From Anaerolineae bacterium (lineage in GTDB: Bacteria > Chloroflexota > Anaerolineae > Aggregatilineales > Phototrophicaceae): a stretch of DNA of 54,937 nucleotides. The DNA is taken from positions 1 to 54,937 of the forward strand of contig JAHDWN010000035.1 of NCBI GenBank assembly GCA_023382675.1, written 5' to 3'. The position numbers were made by a program, and so were the translations under genes. How positions within the stretch are numbered: position 1 is the stretch's first letter; every line of letters starts with the position of its first letter. Below, piece by piece: positions 50,341 through 54,937 of the stretch. The notes below the pieces were generated by a model. It did not search any database. It was not told where the DNA came from and saw only the letters and a list, made by a program, of their open reading frames with translations.

Positions 50341-51498
50341 ATGGTTGACGAGACCGAAGACGACTTAGTTATAAAACTGCTGCGCCTTATTCAGGAAGGA
50401 AACGTAGACGAAGCAGAAGATCTCATCCTGGCTCAGGCAACGCTGGTTGAGCAGCTTGAGGTGCTTGACCGGCTAGCCGATCAGCTTGGGCGCAAAGCCC
50501 TCAAGCTGCGCTTGCAGCTTGCCCTGGCGCTTGGTCTGCGCCGCGCCCTTGACGTTGTCCGTGCCCCCGACCTTGCCCTTGCTCGCACCCTGGCCGAAGC
50601 CCTGGCTCAGGCACTCGACATCATCCAGGCGCTCGATTCCGCCAGCGCCCGTTCCCAGGCCATTGCCATTGCGCTGGCCCACGACCGCGAACTCACCCGT
50701 AAGCTGGCCTTGTCGCTTGCCAATGAGCTTGCCCTCGACGTTGCCCTTGACCTGGATCGGGCGCTCGACATTTCCCGTGGTCTTGATCGTAGCCTGACCC
50801 TGCCGCGTGACCAGATTTCATATATTGCCCGGCTGATCGTCTTGTCCGTTTCCGGCATTACGAATACGCAGGATGTCGGCCACCTTGCCGAGCGTCAGCG
50901 TCTCCAGCTTGCCAACACGCTCGATGAGGGTCTGTTTCTGCACGCCGTTTACGATGAGCCGGTGCTGGCCGTGATCTGCTCGACGCTGTCCAAGACTAGT
51001 GGCGACAGCTTGCGGCACATCACCCTGGAAAGCGCGCACGCGACTACACCTGACGTGCTCACTCATCATATTGCACCGTACCTGCAAGCCATGCAGACGG
51101 TGCAGCGCGTCCACAACGAGATTCATGGGCACAATTCACGTTTTGCAGCGGTACCTCAGCCGCGTCTGGATGCGCTTTACGGCAGCGGCCCCAAACTCGA
51201 GCTAGCAGGTTTTGCTGATGCTATTCGCGCCGTCTATGCCATCCTGATACACCACAGACGCACGCCCGAGACCGAGATCGACGCCCCACGCAATGATCAG
51301 CAGCGGTTGGAAAATGAGACAAAAGCATTGCTCCAGGCGCTGGCTCCACCGGCTGCGACTATCGACGATTATGCAGTCCATCTGCCCGCGCTCCTGACAG
51401 CCGCCAGGACATTGATGGAAAGCAGCTTGACTCTGCGCATCGGGCATCACGACACGCCGCGCCCGGATACGCTGCCAGAGTTCGACGAAGACGAATAA
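50341..51498 (+). CDS. Ala/Leu/Asp-rich helical repeat protein
   Basis: The 385-residue product starts MVDETEDDLVIKLLRLIQEG. Residues 60-160 are nearly pure helix, with recurring LD/ALD and LAR words (DLALARTLAEALAQALDIIQ, LALSLANELALDVALDLDRA), like the DLAR-rich repeats next to NACHT/TIR proteins. The C-terminal part (about 220-385) is helical, with a His/Asn-rich patch (HNEIHGHNSRF). There is no membrane segment. I chose ATG at 50341; the frame is open back to 50212 but those residues look non-coding. It is divergent from the TIR gene and may be functionally linked. The 50072-50340 gap shows no other gene. Confidence 0.7.
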   Translation: MVDETEDDLVIKLLRLIQEGNVDEAEDLILAQATLVEQLEVLDRLADQLGRKALKLRLQLALALGLRRALDVVRAPDLALARTLAEALAQALDIIQALDSASARSQAIAIALAHDRELTRKLALSLANELALDVALDLDRALDISRGLDRSLTLPRDQISYIARLIVLSVSGITNTQDVGHLAERQRLQLANTLDEGLFLHAVYDEPVLAVICSTLSKTSGDSLRHITLESAHATTPDVLTHHIAPYLQAMQTVQRVHNEIHGHNSRFAAVPQPRLDALYGSGPKLELAGFADAIRAVYAILIHHRRTPETEIDAPRNDQQRLENETKALLQALAPPAATIDDYAVHLPALLTAARTLMESSLTLRIGHHDTPRPDTLPEFDEDE

Positions 51499-51613
51499 TC
51501 GCCTGCATCGCCCTGAAACATCCGCTACCTCAATTGGTCACAACCGGTTTTGATGGCACAATAAAGCGCAGAGGCCGAATGCTGATGACGACACGCCTCA
51601 CCGGAGTATCCCT

Positions 51614-52957
51614 ATGCAACGTTACGTGATCGAAGACACGCGCCACGTGCCGCCGTTCAACCAACCGGCGAGCCTGCTCACGATTGGCACACGGCCATTG
51701 AAAATCCACCAGGAAGACCTGTTTCGAGATGTGCTCCCCCGGCTGCTGCCGCGCAAACAGCGGCAGATCACGCTTGGCGGCGTTTTCAGCAGCCCGCAGC
51801 AGCTACAGCAGGTGCGCGGGCCGGCCATCGTCTACCGTGACAACCTGTGGTTCGATGCCGAGTTCCTGACGATGTTCATGCGCGCGGCGCTGGCGACCAA
51901 ACGCGCCTGCCGTGCCGCCATCCCGGCCACCGACGCCGCCTTCCGCACCTACACGCTGCCGCTGAGCACCGGCTTCGAGCCGGTCAAAGATGACAAGGGC
52001 AACACCTTCTATATGCTCGACCTGTGGTATTTCCCTGCGGATTACACGGACGAGTGGCAGCCGATTGTGGTCGATAGCGATGCCGAAGAGATGGGCTTTT
52101 ACAGTGTGCCGGACTTCATGACCATGGAGCAGGGTAATCTGACACATTACGCGCCAGGGCGCGCGGTCATGAGCATCGAAAGCTGGGTCCACGTCTATTT
52201 CGCCAGCATCATCTACAGCCTGTTCGGGCGGGCCAGCCGCTTCGACCGCTACGTCAAGACGCACAACTTCTACAGCCTGCGCCTGCTCTGGCGGGCGATG
52301 CTGGAACAGCGCCAGCTCCTCAGCACCCACGAGGTCGTCAAGGTCGGCAAGAACACCAGCATCCACCCGACCGCCGTCATCACCGGCCCGGCGTCGATTG
52401 GCGATAACTGCAACATCGGCCCCGGCGTCTTCATCGATAACTGCACCATCGGCGATAACGTCACCATCGACGACGGCTGCTGCCTGATGATGAGTTCGAT
52501 TGCCAATGGCTGCTTCCTGCCTTTCCGCGCCGCGCTCTATCTGACCGCCGTCATGGAGAACACGATCATCGCCCAGAACACCTGCTTGCAGATGTGCGTC
52601 ATCGGGCGCAACAGCTTCGTCGGCGCGGGCAACACCTTCACCGATTTCAACCTGATCGAGCAACGCCCGATCCGCGCCGCCGACATTGAGGGCAACCTGC
52701 GCGAAGTCGGGCAGGTCGTGCTCGGCAGCGCCGTCGGCCATAACTGCCGCATCGGCTCCGGCATGGTGCTCTTCCCTGGCCGCATGATCGAGTCGGACGT
52801 GGTGATGGTCGCCACCCCACAGCGGCGTGTGATCAGCCGCAGCGTCAGCTTCGAGGAGAGCGATCATCACTTCATCGGCGGGCGCAGCGCCCATCACACG
52901 CGCCATTACCCCCGTCAGGATGAGAATGTGCCAGTGCAGGCGGACGAACGATGGTAG
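51614..52957 (+). CDS. Left-handed beta-helix (hexapeptide repeat) protein
   Basis: The 447-residue protein has an N-terminal domain of about 225 residues of unknown fold and then hexapeptide repeats of a left-handed beta-helix (about 240-410): STHPTA-like IHPTAVITGPASIGDNCNIG, VFIDNCTIGDNVTIDDG, NSFVGAGNTF and HNCRIGSGMVLF. This is the fold of acyltransferases, sugar nucleotidyltransferases and carbonic anhydrases. No specific catalytic motif stands out. Its last codons overlap the start of the acyl-ACP-reductase-like gene by 7 nt, so the two proteins are probably made together. A role in acyl or polar-lipid transfer is possible, by context. Confidence 0.75.
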   Translation: MQRYVIEDTRHVPPFNQPASLLTIGTRPLKIHQEDLFRDVLPRLLPRKQRQITLGGVFSSPQQLQQVRGPAIVYRDNLWFDAEFLTMFMRAALATKRACRAAIPATDAAFRTYTLPLSTGFEPVKDDKGNTFYMLDLWYFPADYTDEWQPIVVDSDAEEMGFYSVPDFMTMEQGNLTHYAPGRAVMSIESWVHVYFASIIYSLFGRASRFDRYVKTHNFYSLRLLWRAMLEQRQLLSTHEVVKVGKNTSIHPTAVITGPASIGDNCNIGPGVFIDNCTIGDNVTIDDGCCLMMSSIANGCFLPFRAALYLTAVMENTIIAQNTCLQMCVIGRNSFVGAGNTFTDFNLIEQRPIRAADIEGNLREVGQVVLGSAVGHNCRIGSGMVLFPGRMIESDVVMVATPQRRVISRSVSFEESDHHFIGGRSAHHTRHYPRQDENVPVQADERW

Positions 52958-54048
52958 ACGATACTTTTGCCTTTATCATCCACCCGATCCAGATCAAGAA
53001 GGACGTGCAGCGCAAGTTTCCGCTGCTTGGCAAAATCCTGACCGAGGGGCAGATCAACTACTTCTCGCGCTTCTTCCCGCCCGTCTATCTGTCAGAGGTC
53101 AAAGGCATCGTCTCGCAGGCGACCGGGCGCGAACTGCGCGGCTGGCTCATCGCCTGCCCGTTCACGCCGCCGACGATGATGTCGCTGCCGGTCGAGATGG
53201 TCTACCGCAAGATCGTCGCCTGTGGGGAGATGGCGGCGAAGCTGGGCGCGCGCATCCTCGGCCTGGGTGCGTACACGTCCGTCGTCGGCGATGCGGGCAA
53301 AACGATTGCCGACCGGCTGGCGCTGCCGGTAACGACCGGCGACAGCTACACCGTGACGATGGCGATTGAGGCGATTCGCGCCGCCGCCGCCGAGATGGAC
53401 ATCGAGATGCGCAAGGCGGTCGTGGCCGTGGTCGGCGCGACGGGCACGATCGGCAAGACGTGCGCCGAAATGCTGGCGGGTGAGAGCGCCGATCTACGCT
53501 TGATCGGGCGGCGGCAGGACGCGCTCGACGCCCTCCGCGAACGCTGCACGGGACTGGGCGCGCAGGTAAGCGCCTCGACCGACATGAACAGGCTCTACGA
53601 CGCCGACCTGATCCTGACGGTGACGAGCGCCGTTCACGAGGTGATCGAACCGGCGCATCTCAAGCCGGGGGCGGTGGTGTTGGATGTCGCCCGCCCGCGC
53701 GACGTGAGCAAGCGCGTGGCTGCCGAGCGCGATGACGTGCTCGTGATCGAAGGCGGCATGGTCGAAGTGCCCGGCCCGGTCGATTTCGGCTTCGACTTCG
53801 GCTTCCCGCCGCGCCATGCCTACGCCTGCATGGCCGAGACGATGGCGCTGGCGCTCGAAGGCCGCTATGAAGACTACACCATCGGCAAGGACATCTCCGT
53901 CGCCCAGGCGCGCGAGATCGGCGCGATCGCGGATCGGCACGGCTTCCGCCTGAGCGGCTTCCGCAGCTTCGAGCAGCCGGTCACTGCCGAGCAGATCGCG
54001 CGCGTGCGCGAGCGAGCGCAAGCAACGCGCCTCGTCTGGGCGGGGTGA
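52951..54048 (+). CDS. Acyl-ACP reductase-like (AAR-type) dehydrogenase
   Basis: This 365-residue protein resembles the cyanobacterial long-chain acyl-ACP reductase that makes fatty aldehydes. TTGDSYTVTMAIEAI matches the TTGNTHTAYV region, a Rossmann motif GATGTIGKTCAEML (about residues 162-175) binds NADPH, and PPRHAYACMAETMALALEG aligns with the segment holding the catalytic Cys. C293 here sits where that Cys is expected (recalled as about 294). It overlaps the beta-helix gene by 7 nt and its start is fixed by that coupling. No aldehyde decarbonylase is in the window. A shikimate-dehydrogenase-like oxidoreductase is the alternative reading. Confidence 0.78.
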   Translation: MVDDTFAFIIHPIQIKKDVQRKFPLLGKILTEGQINYFSRFFPPVYLSEVKGIVSQATGRELRGWLIACPFTPPTMMSLPVEMVYRKIVACGEMAAKLGARILGLGAYTSVVGDAGKTIADRLALPVTTGDSYTVTMAIEAIRAAAAEMDIEMRKAVVAVVGATGTIGKTCAEMLAGESADLRLIGRRQDALDALRERCTGLGAQVSASTDMNRLYDADLILTVTSAVHEVIEPAHLKPGAVVLDVARPRDVSKRVAAERDDVLVIEGGMVEVPGPVDFGFDFGFPPRHAYACMAETMALALEGRYEDYTIGKDISVAQAREIGAIADRHGFRLSGFRSFEQPVTAEQIARVRERAQATRLVWAG

Positions 54049-54051
54049 GGC

Positions 54052-54285
54052 TCACGCCCCTTCCGGCAGCGCCCGCACGTGCAGCACGTCGCGGCGGCTG
54101 ACCGGGCGCACTTGATGCGCTTCTACAGTCACGACATCAAGCGTATGCCCATCAGCGCTGAAGATCTCCAGTTCGTAACCTTCATGCTCGCCATGGACAT
54201 GTACTATCACGCCTATGTCTCCGGCGATGAATCCATGTTCAGGTAGGTCAACTGTCAAAACGACACGCTGGCGCTCGTAGATCAT
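54052..54285 (-). CDS. DUF4926 domain protein
   Basis: This 77-residue protein reads VVLTVDLPEHGFIAGDIGVI and EGYELEIFSADGHTLDVVTV, the SH3-like beta-barrel typical of DUF4926 (VxLTxDLPxxGLxxGDxGxxV, EVEF). The family often stands next to DUF2283/DUF6883-type or nuclease-like genes and is suspected to be an antitoxin or partner. Its ATG directly abuts the DUF2283 stop, so the operon is tight. It is convergent with the acyl-ACP-reductase-like gene, whose stop is 4 nt away. Confidence 0.85.
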   Translation of the reverse strand: MIYERQRVVLTVDLPEHGFIAGDIGVIVHVHGEHEGYELEIFSADGHTLDVVTVEAHQVRPVSRRDVLHVRALPEGA

Positions 54286-54504
54286 TCAGGCGCTCGCTTC
54301 TACAGCCGTGATCGCCAGTGGCAGCGTCAACCTGTCACGGTCATGCTGGCTGAAGTTGAAGATTGCAAAACCGACGATCCGCCCATCGCTCGTCCGGCGC
54401 TCGAACACGTCCTCATCGACCTCTTCCATCGCGGCGGGCGCATCCTCGAACACCACTTCAAGGTAATCGCCCTCGCGGTCGTACCACACTTTCAAGCCTG
54501 CCAT
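54286..54504 (-). CDS. DUF2283 family protein
   Basis: The 72-residue protein starts MAGLKVWYDREGDYLEVVFE, the YDxExDxLYVxF pattern of DUF2283, and continues with IVGFAIFNFSQ. DUF2283 proteins are small beta-rich proteins often paired with toxin-like or nuclease-like genes. Its start overlaps the end of the upstream gene by 13 nt, so it is translationally coupled, and its stop abuts the DUF4926 start. Confidence 0.88.
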   Translation of the reverse strand: MAGLKVWYDREGDYLEVVFEDAPAAMEEVDEDVFERRTSDGRIVGFAIFNFSQHDRDRLTLPLAITAVEASA

Positions 54505-54815
54505 AGGATCGCCCCTTTTTTCATCCGACTGCTATAGAAGGCGGTCAAGATGAATGCATCATCTTCCAGGATTTTAACAGCAACAAGGAGATATTTCCGG
54601 GTCACAGGTGTTTGTTCATAAAGTCGGTGATAGACATGAACACTTGGATCGCTATTGGTGACAATAATCGTCTGTGGCGTAAGAAGCACTTCGCGGATTC
54701 GGCCAAGCTGCCCGATCATCTCAGGGTGCTCCAGAATGTGTTGGCGGCGCTCGTCCGAAATGCGAATGGAACGGCCCTCATGATCCGTAAACACAGGCAA
54801 TTCAGGGTCGCTCAT
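54492..54815 (-). CDS. Barnase-EndoU-ColicinE5/D-RelE-like (PBECR-type) protein
   Basis: The 107-residue protein contains VFTDHEGRSIRISDERRQHI and HPEM, then VYHRLYEQTPVTRKYLLVAV and DDAFILTAFYSSRMKKG. I recognise the pattern of the PBECR-type nuclease-like proteins (HIxxxHPE, then YYRxYxxT, YLxVVVK, FIxTAY). Their RNase role is predicted, not known. It overlaps the DUF2283 gene by 13 nt. The three-gene order suggests a toxin-antitoxin unit. A 17-codon frame overlaps its start, so its translation may be coupled to that leader. Confidence 0.7.
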   Translation of the reverse strand: MSDPELPVFTDHEGRSIRISDERRQHILEHPEMIGQLGRIREVLLTPQTIIVTNSDPSVHVYHRLYEQTPVTRKYLLVAVKILEDDAFILTAFYSSRMKKGAILWQA

Positions 54816-54865
54816 GTTTTGTCCTTAGCATCATCCACACTCTGCGCGACATAACGATCTCTCAT
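54812..54865 (-). CDS. 17-codon leader frame before the nuclease-like gene
   Basis: ATG at 54865, with GAGG about 8 nt upstream, starts MRDRYVAQSVDDAKDKT. Its TGA overlaps the next ATG in ATGA. GATAAT lies about 20 nt before it as a possible -10. It may be a leader peptide or the truncated start of a lost gene. The remaining bases 54866-54937 show nothing more. Confidence 0.35.
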   Translation of the reverse strand: MRDRYVAQSVDDAKDKT

Positions 54866-54937
54866 GATAGACGCCTCGACCCCATTATCCCACAGCTCGC
54901 GCCGATACTACCCTGGAAAAGCCATGTGCCCGATGAC

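Noticed and set aside
51803-52906. A 367-codon minus-strand frame
   Set aside because: It is the shadow of the hexapeptide-repeat protein; the repeating DNA gives a spuriously open antisense frame.
1-54937. Direct repeat at the two window ends (GTGCCCGATNA-like words)
   Set aside because: The match is about ten bases and GC-typical; there is no reason to think the window is a circular or repeat-bounded element.

Overview
The window looks like a chromosomal stretch of a Chloroflexota bacterium, probably of the class Anaerolineae. This is an inference. It rests on a GC-rich background, on gene families common in that group (a MalT-like LuxR regulator, a MacB-type efflux operon with low-complexity Thr/Pro linkers, a zinc-ribbon TIR protein, DUF2283/DUF4926 small proteins, an HAO-like octahaem cytochrome) and on many short intergenic palindromes, including a GTAGGGGC-type element. 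I saw no rRNA, tRNA or CRISPR array.

Layout. 0-8.4 kb holds housekeeping and metabolic genes: a truncated membrane protein, a large PLP decarboxylase, a stand-alone Clp N-domain protein, a DEAD-box helicase, a fatty acid desaturase, phosphoglycerate mutase and two small haem-copper-oxidase-like membrane proteins. 9.0-11.3 kb is a two-gene redox operon: a membrane-anchored octahaem cytochrome of the hydroxylamine oxidoreductase type, and an 8-helix membrane protein built from two repeats with histidines at matching positions. 11.6-14.4 kb carries a hypothetical protein, a phosphotransferase, a small membrane protein and a PIG-L deacetylase. 14.4-20.9 kb is a scarred, GC-poorer zone. It has a broken M23 peptidase and a TolB-like propeller, followed by an htrA gene whose middle is gone and is replaced by about 4 kb. 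That insert holds an ArsR regulator with promoter and operator, a ydaO-type c-di-AMP riboswitch with terminator, a SulP anion transporter, a universal stress protein, two small genes and a transposase remnant.

20.9-28.6 kb contains a CrtI-like oxidoreductase and a regulatory trio: a secreted beta-propeller, an 855-residue LuxR/ATPase/TPR regulator and a histidyl-FAD oxidase. Nearly the same 20-22-bp motif lies upstream of both flanking genes, in the same orientation relative to each, so it is a candidate binding site for the regulator. 28.7-38.6 kb is an efflux system (two HlyD-type adaptors, an ATPase, two FtsX-type permeases and an SH3-domain membrane protein) divergent from an OmpR-type two-component system, with an inverted repeat in the shared intergenic region.

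38.8-46.6 kb holds an arylsulfotransferase-like protein, a response-regulator/kinase hybrid, a phytoene synthase-phytoene desaturase pair, an SDR pseudogene, a BtrH-like protein and a STAS-sized protein. 46.7-51.5 kb has a secreted ChaN/EreA-like protein, then a DUF4062 protein, a zinc-ribbon TIR protein and an Ala/Leu/Asp-rich helical protein. 51.6-54.9 kb has a left-handed beta-helix protein overlapping an acyl-ACP-reductase-like gene, and a compact nuclease-like/DUF2283/DUF4926 operon, possibly a toxin-antitoxin module, preceded by a 17-codon leader.

Most promising for follow-up are the octahaem cytochrome with its duplicated membrane partner, the riboswitch-controlled SulP island inside htrA, the shared motif around the LuxR regulator, the acyl-ACP-reductase-like operon and the clusters of 3-nt-loop palindromes.
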